A stretch of 64,000 nt of DNA from Aquimarina sp040786285 (GCF_040786285.1 NZ_JBFMKQ010000003.1:62001-126000), one strand, 5' to 3'. Counted from the first letter of the stretch, positions 43,347 to 53,379 are shown. The notes: generated by a model from the letters alone, not told the origin. A program made the numbers and translations.

Positions 43347-45800
43347 ATGCCATATTTTATAGACGTAATTCTTCCTATACCTCTTGATAAAGAGTTTACC
43401 TATTCTATTAATGAAAATGAGGCGGTTTTTCTAAAGCCCGGAATGCGTGTAGCTGTGCAATTTGGAAAAAGTAAAATATATGCAGCACTGGTAACCAGAG
43501 TTCATCAAAACCCACCGCAAGTATACGAGGCTAAAGAAATTGAGCATATTCTTGATGAATCACCGATTGTTACTAATGAACAATTAGAGCTTTGGTCTTG
43601 GATTTCTAAGTATTATATGTGTACCAGAGGCGAATTGATGAGAGCTGCTCTTCCGAGTGCATTTTTATTAGAAAGCGAAACCATAATCCTTAAAAATGAA
43701 AAAGTTGCTATAGACGAGTCTCTGTTAAAAGATGATGAGTTCTTGATTTACGAAGCGCTTCAGTATCAGAGTTTGCTTCGTATACAAGAAGTAATGAATA
43801 TTGTTAGTAAGAAAAGTGTGCTTCCGGTAATAAAAAGATTACTAGAGAAAGAAGTAATTACTGTGCAGGAAGAAATTTATGAGCAATACAAGCCTAAACT
43901 AGTTAGATATGTAAAACTTAGCCCTAATTATGTGAGTGAAGAATCGTTAAAATCTTTACTAGATTCAATGAATCGAGCACCTAAGCAAAGAGAAGTGTTA
44001 ATGCATCTGTTTACTTTACAAGCAAAAATCGCTAAACCCATTAAAGCGGCAGATTTGATAAAAGTAGCTAACACTACATCAGCTTCAGTAAAAGCTTTAG
44101 TAGATAAAGAGATTCTACAAGAATATACTCTGCAAACAGATCGCATACATTATGAAGGAAGTACCGGCACCGATACCAAAGAGCTTAATGAATATCAATT
44201 TCAAGCTTTTAATGAAATACAAACAGTTTTTAAAGAAAAAGAAGTTTGTTTGTTGCACGGTGTTACTTCTTCAGGAAAAACAGAAATTTACGTAAAACTA
44301 ATAGAGGATGTTGTTAATGCTGGAAAACAGGTGTTGTATTTGTTGCCAGAGATCGCTTTAACAACGCAACTCATTACCAGGTTGCAGGAGTATTTTGGAG
44401 AGAAACTTACGGTATATCACTCTAAATATTCTGTTAATGAAAGAGTAGAAGCATGGAATAATGTTAAGGATGAAAAATCTAAAGCTCAAGTGGTTATCGG
44501 TGCAAGATCAGCTATATTTCTTCCTTTTACGAACCTTGGATTAATCATTGTAGACGAAGAACATGAAAGTTCTTTTAAACAATATGATCCGGCACCAAGA
44601 TATCATGCAAGGGATACGGCCATAGTTTTAGCTAAAATGTTTCAGGCAAAAGTGGTTTTAGGTTCGGCTACACCGGCTCTTGAGACCTATTATAACTCTA
44701 AAGATGGAAAATATGGATTAGTACAGTTAACCAGACGGTTTGGTAATGTATTGATGCCAGAAATCAATTTGGTAGATATAAAGACTAAATACAAAAAAAA
44801 GGAAATGACAGGCCATTTTAGTGATACACTGCTTAAGAGTATCCAAGATGCGCTTAAAGAAGGAGAGCAGGTTATTCTTTTTCAAAATAGGAGAGGGTAT
44901 TCTCCTGTTATAGAATGTAATACTTGCGGTCATTCACCTCAATGTCCTAATTGCGATGTTAGTCTTACTTTTCATAACCACAGAAACCAATTAAGGTGCC
45001 ATTATTGCGGATACAATATGGCTATGTTACAACAATGCATGGCTTGTAGTAGTACAGAGTTATCGACAAAAGGTTTTGGAACAGAACAAATAGAGAAAGA
45101 ACTACAAGAAATTTTTCCAGAACATGCAATTGGCAGAATGGATCAAGATACAACAAGAGGTAAGTATGGGTATGAAAAAATAATAAATCAATTTGAACAA
45201 GGTGAAATAGATGTTTTGGTAGGTACACAGATGTTATCTAAGGGATTGGATTTTAGGAATGTGAGTCTCGTGGGCATAATGAATGCTGATAATTTACTTA
45301 ATTTCCCTGATTTTAGAGCGCATGAGCGTAGTTTTCAATTAATGCAACAAGTAGCGGGTAGGGCAGGAAGAACTAAAAAAAGAGGCAAAGTGTTGATTCA
45401 AACCTATAATCCCTTTCATCAGATTCTGCAACAGGTGTCGGTTAATGACTACTTGGGTATGTACAAAGATCAGATAGAAGAAAGGCATCAGTATAAATAT
45501 CCTCCTTTTTACAGACTCATTAAAATAACAGGTAAGCATAAAGATTATAACAAAGTAAATGATGCAATGAATTGGTTGGCTAAATCTTTGAAGAACATTT
45601 TTAATGAAAATATACTTGGTCCAGAGTTTCCACCTATTTCACGAATCAGAAATCAATATCATAAAAATATACTTGTAAAAATACCTCAAGGCCAATCATT
45701 ATTAAAAACTAAAGAGGTGATAAAAAAGATACAGATTTCATTCGCTACTATTAAAGAGTTCTCTGGAGTGCGAATAATAATAAATGTGGATCACTACTAA
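43347..45800 (+). CDS. priA: primosomal protein N' (replication restart helicase)
   Basis: PriA restarts stalled replication forks by unwinding DNA 3'-5' and loading the primosome. The 817-residue chain begins MPYFIDVILPIPLDKEFTYS, the conserved N-terminal DNA-binding part. The helicase core has GVTSSGKTEIY (Walker A), VDEEHESSFKQ and GSATPALET; the zinc region has CNTCGHSPQCPNC and RCHYCGY plus CMAC; the C-terminal motif is QVAGRAGR. The ATG at 43347 is chosen over a TTG two codons upstream because it matches family N-termini. Confidence 0.97.
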   Translation: MPYFIDVILPIPLDKEFTYSINENEAVFLKPGMRVAVQFGKSKIYAALVTRVHQNPPQVYEAKEIEHILDESPIVTNEQLELWSWISKYYMCTRGELMRAALPSAFLLESETIILKNEKVAIDESLLKDDEFLIYEALQYQSLLRIQEVMNIVSKKSVLPVIKRLLEKEVITVQEEIYEQYKPKLVRYVKLSPNYVSEESLKSLLDSMNRAPKQREVLMHLFTLQAKIAKPIKAADLIKVANTTSASVKALVDKEILQEYTLQTDRIHYEGSTGTDTKELNEYQFQAFNEIQTVFKEKEVCLLHGVTSSGKTEIYVKLIEDVVNAGKQVLYLLPEIALTTQLITRLQEYFGEKLTVYHSKYSVNERVEAWNNVKDEKSKAQVVIGARSAIFLPFTNLGLIIVDEEHESSFKQYDPAPRYHARDTAIVLAKMFQAKVVLGSATPALETYYNSKDGKYGLVQLTRRFGNVLMPEINLVDIKTKYKKKEMTGHFSDTLLKSIQDALKEGEQVILFQNRRGYSPVIECNTCGHSPQCPNCDVSLTFHNHRNQLRCHYCGYNMAMLQQCMACSSTELSTKGFGTEQIEKELQEIFPEHAIGRMDQDTTRGKYGYEKIINQFEQGEIDVLVGTQMLSKGLDFRNVSLVGIMNADNLLNFPDFRAHERSFQLMQQVAGRAGRTKKRGKVLIQTYNPFHQILQQVSVNDYLGMYKDQIEERHQYKYPPFYRLIKITGKHKDYNKVNDAMNWLAKSLKNIFNENILGPEFPPISRIRNQYHKNILVKIPQGQSLLKTKEVIKKIQISFATIKEFSGVRIIINVDHY

Positions 45801-45802
45801 AA

Positions 45803-45830
45803 TTAAAAATCCCGCTAAATAAGCGGGATT
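45803..45830. terminator. terminator between priA and LytTR regulator
   Basis: Stem AATCCCGCT/AGCGGGATT with loop AAATA. The T run is on the minus strand, so it mainly serves the regulator gene; it can also fold in priA mRNA. Confidence 0.8.
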
Positions 45831-45869
45831 ATATATACTATTTTGGTAACAAAATTTATGTTTGCTATT

Positions 45870-46583
45870 TTAATTATTTAAAGCTTCTATTAATGAATGC
45901 TTTTTGTGTCTACTAAGAGGTATCTTCTCGTCAGCAATTTCTATATTACGACTATTATAACGCTCTACCTTATCCAGGTTAACGATATACGACTTATGAA
46001 TCCTTAAAAAACGATCGGCTGGTAACTGAGCTTCAAAAGATTTCATAGTTGCTAAAACAACGATAGGATCTCCTTCTTCCATAATCAGTTTTACATAATC
46101 ACCCAGAGCTTCAACGTATTTAAGTTGATTTAGAAAGATTTTACGTTTCTTCAGATTACTTTTTACAAAAATATAATCATCATCTTCAATGATAGCACTT
46201 TCTGAACCTAAACGAGACATACTAAGAGCTTTCTCAACAGCCGCATTAAATCGATCTTTCTTAAGAGGTTTTCTTAAATAATCTACTGCGTCATAGTCAA
46301 AAGCTTTAAATGCGTATTTTGTTTTTCCGGTAACAAAAATGATGTGTGGTTTGTTTTCCAAATCATCCAAAAGGTCAAAACCGGTAAGTATTGGCATTTC
46401 TATATCCAGGAATAATAAGTCTACTTGAGTATCAAGTAAACCGTTTTTAGTTTCAATAGCATTGTTCCATTCTGCCACTAATTCTAGTGACGGATGTTCG
46501 TCTATAAGCTTAACTATAGCTAGTCTTTGAAGGCGAGAATCATCTACTACCGCACATTTTAATTGTGATTGTTCCACTTGCAT
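45870..46583 (-). CDS. LytTR-type response regulator
   Basis: The 237-residue protein has a receiver domain with acidic pocket D14-D15, phosphoacceptor D60 in LLFLDIEMPILTGFD, T85 and K105, then a LytTR DNA-binding domain (about 135-237) with YVEALGDYVKLIME and FLRIHKSYIVNLDKV. LytTR regulators usually pair with LytS-like kinases; none is adjacent, so it is an orphan here. It is divergent from rpsF and has its own well-formed promoter. Confidence 0.95.
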   Translation of the reverse strand: MQVEQSQLKCAVVDDSRLQRLAIVKLIDEHPSLELVAEWNNAIETKNGLLDTQVDLLFLDIEMPILTGFDLLDDLENKPHIIFVTGKTKYAFKAFDYDAVDYLRKPLKKDRFNAAVEKALSMSRLGSESAIIEDDDYIFVKSNLKKRKIFLNQLKYVEALGDYVKLIMEEGDPIVVLATMKSFEAQLPADRFLRIHKSYIVNLDKVERYNSRNIEIADEKIPLSRHKKHSLIEALNN

Positions 46584-46602
46584 AGGTTATATATTCCGAA
46601 TA

Positions 46603-46634
46603 CAATATTAATGAATATATATCGTTTCCACAAA
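46603..46634 (-). promoter_or_regulatory. promoter of LytTR regulator
   Basis: On the minus strand TTTG (46634-46631) and TAATATTG (46610-46603, one mismatch) are 20 bases apart, with a leader of about 15 nt. Confidence 0.55.
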
Positions 46635-46687
46635 CAATTTAGGCTTTTTATCGATAAAAATAGTGTTTCATCGAGGTGATTTTTATG

Positions 46688-46718
46688 TTTGAAAATCGAA
46701 AAAATAGTCTTACTTTTG
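46688..46718 (+). promoter_or_regulatory. promoter of rpsF operon
   Basis: TTTG at 46688-46691, a 19-base spacer and TACTTTTG at 46711-46718 form a textbook Bacteroidetes promoter. Transcription near 46723 fixes the rpsF start at 46748. Confidence 0.75.
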
Positions 46719-46747
46719 CAGCCAATTTAATTAAAAATAGATTTTTT

Positions 46748-47086
46748 ATGAATCATTATGAAACTGTTTTCATCTTGAATCCCGTTTTATCTGAAGAACA
46801 GATAAAGGAAACAGTTAAGAAATACGAAGACATTCTTGTTTCTAACGGCGCCAAGATGATATCCAAAGAAGACTGGGGGCTTAAAAAGCTTGCATATGCA
46901 ATCCAGCACAAGAAAAGTGGTTTTTATCACTTATTCGAGTACACTGTACCAGGAGAAGCTATCAACACTGTAGAGGTTGAGTTTAGAAGAGACGAAAGGG
47001 TAATGCGTTACCTTACTGTTCGCCTTGACAAGCATGCAATTGCTTGGGCCGAGAAAAGAAGAAATAGAAACAAACAAAAAGCTTAA
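46748..47086 (+). CDS. rpsF: 30S ribosomal protein S6
   Basis: S6 binds S18 on the 30S platform. The 112-residue protein from the ATG at 46748 begins MNHYETVFILNPVLSEEQ, the normal S6 N-terminus, and contains WGLKKLAYAIQHKKSGFYHL and RRDERVMRYLTVRLDKHA. A longer frame to 46676 would start upstream of the promoter and is rejected. It heads rpsF-rpsR-rplI, with two bases to rpsR. Confidence 0.97.
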   Translation: MNHYETVFILNPVLSEEQIKETVKKYEDILVSNGAKMISKEDWGLKKLAYAIQHKKSGFYHLFEYTVPGEAINTVEVEFRRDERVMRYLTVRLDKHAIAWAEKRRNRNKQKA

Positions 47087-47088
47087 TT

Positions 47089-47385
47089 ATGTCATCTATA
47101 GAACAACAAGCTAAAGGAAAAAAAGACGGAGAGATCAGATATCTTACTCCTCTTAATATAGATACAACGAAAAATAAGAAGTATTGTCGTTTCAAAAAAT
47201 CGGGAATCAAGTATATTGATTACAAAGATCCTGATTTCTTAATGGCATTTGTAAATGAACAAGGTAAATTATTACCTCGTCGTCTTACAGGAACTTCATT
47301 AAAATACCAACGTAAAGTAAGTGTGGCTGTTAAAAGAGCTAGACATTTAGCTTTAATGCCTTACGTGGGTGATTTATTAAAATAA
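47089..47385 (+). CDS. rpsR: 30S ribosomal protein S18
   Basis: The 98-residue protein has the S18 core KYCRFKKSGIKYIDYKDP, LLPRRLTGTSLKYQRKV and VKRARHLALMPYV. It lacks the zinc-binding cysteine set of some S18 types apart from the single cysteine. It forms a heterodimer with S6 on the 30S platform and is in the standard S6-S18-L9 operon. Confidence 0.98.
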   Translation: MSSIEQQAKGKKDGEIRYLTPLNIDTTKNKKYCRFKKSGIKYIDYKDPDFLMAFVNEQGKLLPRRLTGTSLKYQRKVSVAVKRARHLALMPYVGDLLK

Positions 47386-47401
47386 AATTCGTCATAACAT
47401 T

Positions 47402-47854
47402 ATGGAACTTATATTAAAGAAAGACGTTGAGAATCTAGGATTCGCAGACGATGTAGTAGAAGTTAAAAATGGTTATGGACGTAACTATTTAATACCTCAA
47501 GGACTTGCGTTATTAGCAACTCCTTCTGCAAAAAAAGCACTTGCTGAGACATTAAAGCAACGTGGATTTAAAGAGAAGAAAGAAATAGAAGATGCACAAA
47601 AAGTGGCTAAAAAACTTGGTGCATTAGAAATTAAAATTTCTGCAAAAGTAGGATCTGGAGACAAATTATTTGGTTCTATTTCTAATGCTGATGTTGCCGA
47701 GGCTTTTGCCAAAGGTGGTGTAGAAATTGAAAAGAAGTTTATTACTGTGCCTGGTGGAACTATAAAACGTTTAGGTCAATATGAAGCTTCTGTTCGATTA
47801 CACAGAGAGGTTAAAGCACCTGTTTCTTTTGAGATCGTTGCTCAAGCAAAATAA
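47402..47854 (+). CDS. rplI: 50S ribosomal protein L9
   Basis: The 150-residue L9 has N-terminal domain MELILKKDVENLGFADDVVEVKNGYGRNYL-like features, a long connecting helix (KKEIEDAQKVAKKLG) and the C-terminal rRNA-binding domain with KLFGSISNADVAE. It closes the S6 operon, with a strong terminator behind it. Confidence 0.98.
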   Translation: MELILKKDVENLGFADDVVEVKNGYGRNYLIPQGLALLATPSAKKALAETLKQRGFKEKKEIEDAQKVAKKLGALEIKISAKVGSGDKLFGSISNADVAEAFAKGGVEIEKKFITVPGGTIKRLGQYEASVRLHREVKAPVSFEIVAQAK

Positions 47855-47896
47855 TATATAGTATATCGCTGGTTGATAACTAGTGTATAATAATAG

Positions 47897-47926
47897 AAAA
47901 AATCGCTCATTCGAGCGATTTTTTTG
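47897..47926 (+). terminator. terminator of ribosomal protein operon
   Basis: Stem AATCGCTC/GAGCGATT with loop ATTC, flanked by A and T runs. Confidence 0.92.
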
Positions 47927-47976
47927 TTTTAATTTTATTTGAAGATAACTTCAATTATAACATATATTCTCTTCAT

Positions 47977-50900
47977 ATGAAAAAACGGATAGTATTTTCA
48001 ATTTTTGTTTTGATGGCCATGGCGGTTAATGCGCAGGTAACTACATCAAATATTTCTGGAGTCATACGCGATAATAATAATCAATTACTTCCAGGGGCAA
48101 ATGTTACAGCTGTTCATCAGCCAACAGGAACATCTTATGGTGGTGTAACTAACTTTGATGGACGATTTGATCTTATTAACCTTAGGGTAGGAGGGCCTTA
48201 TAGGGTTACAATAAGCTATGTTGGTTTCAAAAAACAGCTAATTGATGATGTCTCCCTTCAATTGGGACAGACATTTAACTTAGATGTGGTCATGGTCGAA
48301 GATGATAATCAATTAGAAGAAGTTGTGATCACCTCCAATAAGAGTACGACATTTAGTAGCGAAAGAACAGGCGCAGAAACAAGTATCGGTAATAGAGAAT
48401 TAAAAGCATTGCCTACAATTACACGTTCGGCTGCAGATTTTTATCGATTAGAGCCTACAGCATCTAGCAATGGTTCTTTTGGTGGAAGAAATGACCAGTT
48501 TAATAATTTTAGCTTAGATGGATCGATCTTTAATAATCCATTTGGGCTGGATGCAGCAACACCAGGAGGGCAAACCAATGCGCAACCAGTTTCTTTGGAT
48601 GCAATTGATCAGATACAGGTTTCTACAGCGCCATATGATGTAACTCAAGCTGGATTTACAGGGGCGTCGGTAAATGCTGTTACGAAGAGTGGAACGAACC
48701 AATGGAAAGGAACTGTATATGGATTCTATCGTAATCAGGATATGACTGGTGACAAAGTAGGAGATGATGATATTATTGTCCCGGATTTAACACAGGCTCA
48801 ATATGGGGTTAGTGTAGGCGGACCAATTATTAAAAACAAATTATTTGTCTTTGGTAATTTTGAAAGAGATGATCGTGAGGACTTAGGGTCAAACTTTTTG
48901 GCAGCGAGACCAGGATTAACTGGAGCCAATGTGTCCAGGGTGTCTGCAGAAGATTTAGACTATGTATCCCAGCAATTAAGTGCATTAGGATATGAAACAG
49001 GACCATTCGAAGGGTATACGCATGATACCGAATCTACAAAGGGAATATTAAAGTTAGATTGGAATATTAATGATAATCATCGCTTGGCATTAATTTATAA
49101 TTTCTTAGATGCGTCAAGGGATCTCCCGGCTAATCCTGAAGCTATAGGGCGAAGAGGGCCAGATTTAACAACATTACAGTTTAGAAATTCTGGTTATACC
49201 ATTAATAACAAGATCACTTCTTTTTTAGTTGAATTAAATTCTAATTTTAAGAGTAATATAAGTAATAAATTTCAGGCTGGATATACTTTCTTTGATGATA
49301 GTAGAGATCCTTTTTCTGCGCCGGCACCACCAATTAATATTCAACAAGATGGCGTGAGATATATAGTTGCAGGGCATGAACCTTTTTCGATTAATAACCG
49401 CCTCGAACAAAAGGTGTTTCAGGTTACTAATAATTTAAATATAGTAACTGGAGATCATACTCTTACTTTTGGAGGTACTTTTGAACGGTTTGAATTTGAT
49501 AACTCTTTTAATTTAGGAGTGTATGATTTTGGAGGAGATGAAGATTTGGGTCTGGGACCTGTGAGTACTTTCTTTGATGCTTTTCAAAGTGTTAGAATAA
49601 ACCCTGCTCTAGAACCAGGAACAAGTTTTGAAGACGCTATTAATAATGGAACCATTGCGGCTGCTTTAGCTAATGCACAAAACAATTTTGATACGAACAA
49701 TGCATTAGATCGTTGGGCATTAGCAGAAACTAATGTTGGGCAATTTGCACTATATGCTCAGGATAAATGGAAAGTGAATGATAAACTAACGATTACGTAT
49801 GGACTTAGGTTAGATCAGCCGTTGTATTTTGATACAGAAGATAAAATTGCCGAAAATATAGAAAGAGCGGCCGGAGGGACGTTTCCTGATGGTAATTATC
49901 AACCGGGAATCACCTATTTTGATGAGAATGGAGCACCAACCCAGTTAAATAGCTTAGACTTACCAACGAGAAAAATTTTAGTGTCGCCGAGATTTGGTTT
50001 TAACTATGACGTAAAAGGAGATAAAACATTCCAAATACGTGGAGGTACAGGTATTTTTACAGGTCGTCTTCCTTTTGTATGGATAGGTAACCAAGTGGCT
50101 AACCCTAATTTCTTTTTCTATACGACTACCGCACCAAACTTTCGATTTCCGCAGGTATGGAGAAATAGTTTAGGTGTTGATTATAAATTTAAAAATGGTA
50201 TTGTAGCTTCTACAGATCTTATCTATACAGAAGATGTTAATGCACAAATGGTTAGAAATTTTGGACTGGGGACACCAACGGGTACACTTAACGGTGTAGA
50301 TAATAGAGAGATCTATTTACCTTCGGATAGAGCACTAAACGAATTTGGAGGTCCAACAAATGCCTATGTGTTTACCAATACTAATGTTGGGTATTCTTTT
50401 AATTGGTCCTTTAAATTACAAAAGAACTTTAGTAATGGATTATTTGCCAGTATTGCATATAATTTCTTAGAAGCTAAAGATGCCAGTTCTTTAGATGCAG
50501 AAATTTCTAGTGATGCTTTTGATAGAAATCCGGCGTTGGGAAATGTGAATCAAGCGGTAGAAACAACGTCAAGATATGGTGATAAGCACAGAATTGTTGG
50601 GCAAATCAACAAAGCGTTTAGTTATGGTAAAAACAAGCAGTGGAGAACATCGATAGGAGCTTTTTATGAATACGCACAAGGAGGAAGATTTTCGTATACA
50701 TACTCAGGAGATATTAACGGCGATGGTTCGCCATTAAACGATTTGATTTATATTCCTACTCAAGAGGATTTGGCAACATATAATTTTAGTGGGAATAGTG
50801 CCGAGCAGCAAGAGCAGAGAGCAGCGTATGAGGCTTATATTCAGCAAGATGAATATTTGAGTGATCGCAGGGGTAGTTATGCAGAAAAGTATGCAATATT

Positions 50901-51195
50901 AAGCCCTTGGAGAGGACGTTGGGATGTGAAATTATTACAGGATTACGATTTCCAAATAGGGGATAGAACAAATACAATACAGTTAAGTTTGGATATTTTA
51001 AATTTCGGTAACCTGTTAAGTTCTGATTGGGGAGTGATAGAGGTTCCTGTTAATGATCAGCCTATAGGGGTTTCTGTAGATACAACAGGGACACCGGTGT
51101 ATACTTTTGATGCTTCTCAAACAAGAACATTTGCTAACGACTTTAGTTTAGATTCTAGGTGGCAAGCACAAATAGGGTTGCGATACATCTTTTAA
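47977..51195 (+). CDS. Oar-like TonB-dependent outer-membrane receptor
   Basis: A 1072-residue outer-membrane protein: signal peptide (ending VNAQ), CarboxypepD_reg-like domain at about 27-115 (ISGVIRDNNNQLLPGANVTA), plug region (about 120-260, IDQIQVSTAPYDVTQAGFTG) and a large barrel ending in a terminal strand AQIGLRYIF. The architecture matches the Oar subgroup of TonB receptors, whose members act in adhesion, signalling or protease transport as well as uptake. No SusD partner follows, so it is not a standard polysaccharide-uptake pair. Confidence 0.92.
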   Translation: MKKRIVFSIFVLMAMAVNAQVTTSNISGVIRDNNNQLLPGANVTAVHQPTGTSYGGVTNFDGRFDLINLRVGGPYRVTISYVGFKKQLIDDVSLQLGQTFNLDVVMVEDDNQLEEVVITSNKSTTFSSERTGAETSIGNRELKALPTITRSAADFYRLEPTASSNGSFGGRNDQFNNFSLDGSIFNNPFGLDAATPGGQTNAQPVSLDAIDQIQVSTAPYDVTQAGFTGASVNAVTKSGTNQWKGTVYGFYRNQDMTGDKVGDDDIIVPDLTQAQYGVSVGGPIIKNKLFVFGNFERDDREDLGSNFLAARPGLTGANVSRVSAEDLDYVSQQLSALGYETGPFEGYTHDTESTKGILKLDWNINDNHRLALIYNFLDASRDLPANPEAIGRRGPDLTTLQFRNSGYTINNKITSFLVELNSNFKSNISNKFQAGYTFFDDSRDPFSAPAPPINIQQDGVRYIVAGHEPFSINNRLEQKVFQVTNNLNIVTGDHTLTFGGTFERFEFDNSFNLGVYDFGGDEDLGLGPVSTFFDAFQSVRINPALEPGTSFEDAINNGTIAAALANAQNNFDTNNALDRWALAETNVGQFALYAQDKWKVNDKLTITYGLRLDQPLYFDTEDKIAENIERAAGGTFPDGNYQPGITYFDENGAPTQLNSLDLPTRKILVSPRFGFNYDVKGDKTFQIRGGTGIFTGRLPFVWIGNQVANPNFFFYTTTAPNFRFPQVWRNSLGVDYKFKNGIVASTDLIYTEDVNAQMVRNFGLGTPTGTLNGVDNREIYLPSDRALNEFGGPTNAYVFTNTNVGYSFNWSFKLQKNFSNGLFASIAYNFLEAKDASSLDAEISSDAFDRNPALGNVNQAVETTSRYGDKHRIVGQINKAFSYGKNKQWRTSIGAFYEYAQGGRFSYTYSGDINGDGSPLNDLIYIPTQEDLATYNFSGNSAEQQEQRAAYEAYIQQDEYLSDRRGSYAEKYAILSPWRGRWDVKLLQDYDFQIGDRTNTIQLSLDILNFGNLLSSDWGVIEVPVNDQPIGVSVDTTGTPVYTFDASQTRTFANDFSLDSRWQAQIGLRYIF

Positions 51196-51224
51196 AAAAG
51201 ACAATAGTCTTTTATAATTTGTTT

Positions 51225-51258
51225 AAAATCTATCTGCCTCTGGAGGCAGATAGATTTT
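51225..51258. terminator. 16-bp palindrome terminator
   Basis: A perfect inverted repeat with 16-base arms (51225-51240 and 51243-51258) separated by TG. It can act as a terminator on both strands or extrude as a cruciform. Confidence 0.8.
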
Positions 51259-51306
51259 GCATTTTTAGATAAAGATAAAATGTATGCTAAATGCTTGTGT
51301 ATACTA

Positions 51307-51337
51307 TTTCAAATTCATCTTTTTATAATTACTTTTG
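51307..51337 (+). promoter_or_regulatory. promoter of the 51355 gene
   Basis: TTTC at 51307-51310, 19 bases, then TACTTTTG at 51330-51337. The predicted start lies about 13 bases before the ATG at 51355 and excludes a start at 51280. Confidence 0.6.
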
Positions 51338-51354
51338 CTTTCAATTTTTTTAGG

Positions 51355-51834
51355 ATGAAGTATCAGAGATTAAGCAAAGAGCAATTAGATGAATTGCATG
51401 TAGAATTTATCAACTTTTTGGCAACGCAGTCTATTACAGCAGAAGAGTGGGATGAGATTAAGACCAATACACCTCATGTTGCAGAAGAGGAGATCGATAT
51501 TTTTAGTGATTTGGTGTGGGAAAATGTTTTAGCTAAAGCACAATACTTAGAGCATTTCTCGAAGGATCAGATTCATTTATTCGAATTGCAAGAAGATAAG
51601 ATGCATCTTATAGCGGTTAAAGTTAATAACGAGTCGATAGATATTACAACACAAGATGGTTATGACTGGTTACGAGGTAATTTGTTAAATGATGATGTGG
51701 TGTTTTATAATGCTTCTAAAGAGTATAGTGATGATAAGAATCTTGATAAATTTAAATTGATCCAAAAAGGGGCAAATATTACCAAAGGAGAATTGTATCA
51801 TTATTTTGAGAGGTTGGTTGACGAAAATAAATAA
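51355..51834 (+). CDS. conserved flavobacterial protein, DUF6495-like
   Basis: The 159-residue cytosolic protein starts MKYQRLSKEQLDELHVEF and is helical and acidic, with conserved-looking tracts FLATQSITAEEWDEIK and ENVLAKAQYLEHFSKDQ, then a beta-rich end. It fits the DUF6495 group often found beside hisS in flavobacteria, which I assign with moderate certainty. No catalytic motif is seen. The upstream extension to 51280 is hydrophobic and precedes the promoter. Confidence 0.8.
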   Translation: MKYQRLSKEQLDELHVEFINFLATQSITAEEWDEIKTNTPHVAEEEIDIFSDLVWENVLAKAQYLEHFSKDQIHLFELQEDKMHLIAVKVNNESIDITTQDGYDWLRGNLLNDDVVFYNASKEYSDDKNLDKFKLIQKGANITKGELYHYFERLVDENK

Positions 51835-51879
51835 TGAAAGTGGGTGGTATCGATTTTAAAATCACCAATTACAGAATCA

Positions 51880-51887
51880 TAAATTTG
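51880..51887 (+). promoter_or_regulatory. -7 element before hisS
   Basis: TAAATTTG matches TAnnTTTG, 42 bases before the hisS ATG. The -33 box is weak. Confidence 0.45.
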
Positions 51888-51928
51888 AAATTTTAGAGAT
51901 ATACTTTCTAAAATAATAAACTAATACA

Positions 51929-53296
51929 ATGGCACAAAAACCATCAATACCTAAAGGAACTCGGGACTTTTCGCCTATAGAAGTAGCGAAAAGGAATTAT
52001 ATCATTGATACCATAAAGAAACAATTTCGATTATTTGGTTTTCAAGCCATAGAAACTCCCAGTTTTGAGAATAGTGATACCTTAATGGGTAAATATGGCG
52101 AAGAAGGAGATCGATTGATTTTTAAAATATTAAATAGCGGTGATTATTTGAATAAAGTAGATGATGCTCTGTATTCGAGTAAAAATAGTGCTAAAATAAC
52201 TTCTAAAATCAGTGAAAAAGCGCTTCGGTATGACCTTACAGTGCCTTTTGCACGCTATGTTGTTCAGCATCAAAATGAAATAGACTTTCCGTTTAAGAGA
52301 TATCAAATTCAACCTGTATGGAGAGCAGATAGGCCACAAAAAGGGCGATTTAGAGAGTTCTATCAATGTGATGCCGATGTAGTAGGAAGTCGATCTTTAT
52401 GGCAAGAGGTTGATTTTATTCAATTATATGATAAAGTTTTTACAGAATTGAACTTGTCTGGAGTTACCATCAAAATTAATAATAGGAAAATACTATCTGG
52501 TATAGCCGAAGTTATAGGGGCAAAGGATAAATTAATTGATTTCACAGTCGCGCTTGATAAATTAGATAAGATAGGAGAAGAAGGAGTGAAGAAAGAAATG
52601 CTGCAAAAAGGTATTTCTGAATCTGCTATCGAGAAGGTAAAACCACTTTTCAACTTTTCTGGTACTGCTCAAAAAAAAATAGACGAATTAAAAAATTTGT
52701 TAGCCTCTTCTGAAGAAGGGTTGCAAGGAGTAGAGGAACTACAGTTTATCATCAATGCTATAGCAAATATTCCGTTAAAGACAGCTACTTTAGACCTGGA
52801 TGTTACTTTAGCACGCGGGTTAAATTATTATACAGGAGCAATTTTTGAAGTGGCAGCTCCAGAAGCTGTAAAAATGGGATCTATTGGCGGAGGTGGTCGA
52901 TACGATGATCTCACAGGAATTTTTGGTCTAAAGGATGTAAGTGGGGTTGGTATTTCGTTTGGATTAGATAGGATTTATCTGGTTCTTGAAGAATTGGGTC
53001 TTTTTCCCCAAACTGTCGCACCTTCTACCAAGGCGATGTTTATTAATTTTGGAGAAACCGAAGCACTTTATTGTTTAAAAGCAGTTAATTTACTTCGTGA
53101 TGAAGGGGTGGTAACCGAACTCTATCCCGATAACGCTAAAATGAAAAAGCAAATGGGATATGCAAATAAGAGGCAAATACCATTTGTAATCTTGGCAGGT
53201 ACAACCGAAATTAATAATGACACTTTCATGGTTAAAAACATGCAATTGGGTACGCAAGAGGAGATGAATTTTGAAGAGTTAAAAACACTTTTTTAA
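51929..53296 (+). CDS. hisS: histidyl-tRNA synthetase
   Basis: Class II synthetase charging tRNA-His. The 455-residue protein has KGTRDFSPIE at the N-terminus, motif 2 around FREFYQCDADVVG, the histidine-specific ARGLNYYTGAIFE block, motif 3 in GISFGLDRIYLVL, and a C-terminal anticodon-binding domain with GYANKRQIPFVILAG. No T-box or attenuator is visible upstream. Confidence 0.98.
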   Translation: MAQKPSIPKGTRDFSPIEVAKRNYIIDTIKKQFRLFGFQAIETPSFENSDTLMGKYGEEGDRLIFKILNSGDYLNKVDDALYSSKNSAKITSKISEKALRYDLTVPFARYVVQHQNEIDFPFKRYQIQPVWRADRPQKGRFREFYQCDADVVGSRSLWQEVDFIQLYDKVFTELNLSGVTIKINNRKILSGIAEVIGAKDKLIDFTVALDKLDKIGEEGVKKEMLQKGISESAIEKVKPLFNFSGTAQKKIDELKNLLASSEEGLQGVEELQFIINAIANIPLKTATLDLDVTLARGLNYYTGAIFEVAAPEAVKMGSIGGGGRYDDLTGIFGLKDVSGVGISFGLDRIYLVLEELGLFPQTVAPSTKAMFINFGETEALYCLKAVNLLRDEGVVTELYPDNAKMKKQMGYANKRQIPFVILAGTTEINNDTFMVKNMQLGTQEEMNFEELKTLF

Positions 53297-53379
53297 TAAA
53301 AAATCATTAACTTAATTGATCAATAAATACATCTAAGTAAAATATAATTTAAACCCCGTAGTGTACTAAAATTGAAATT

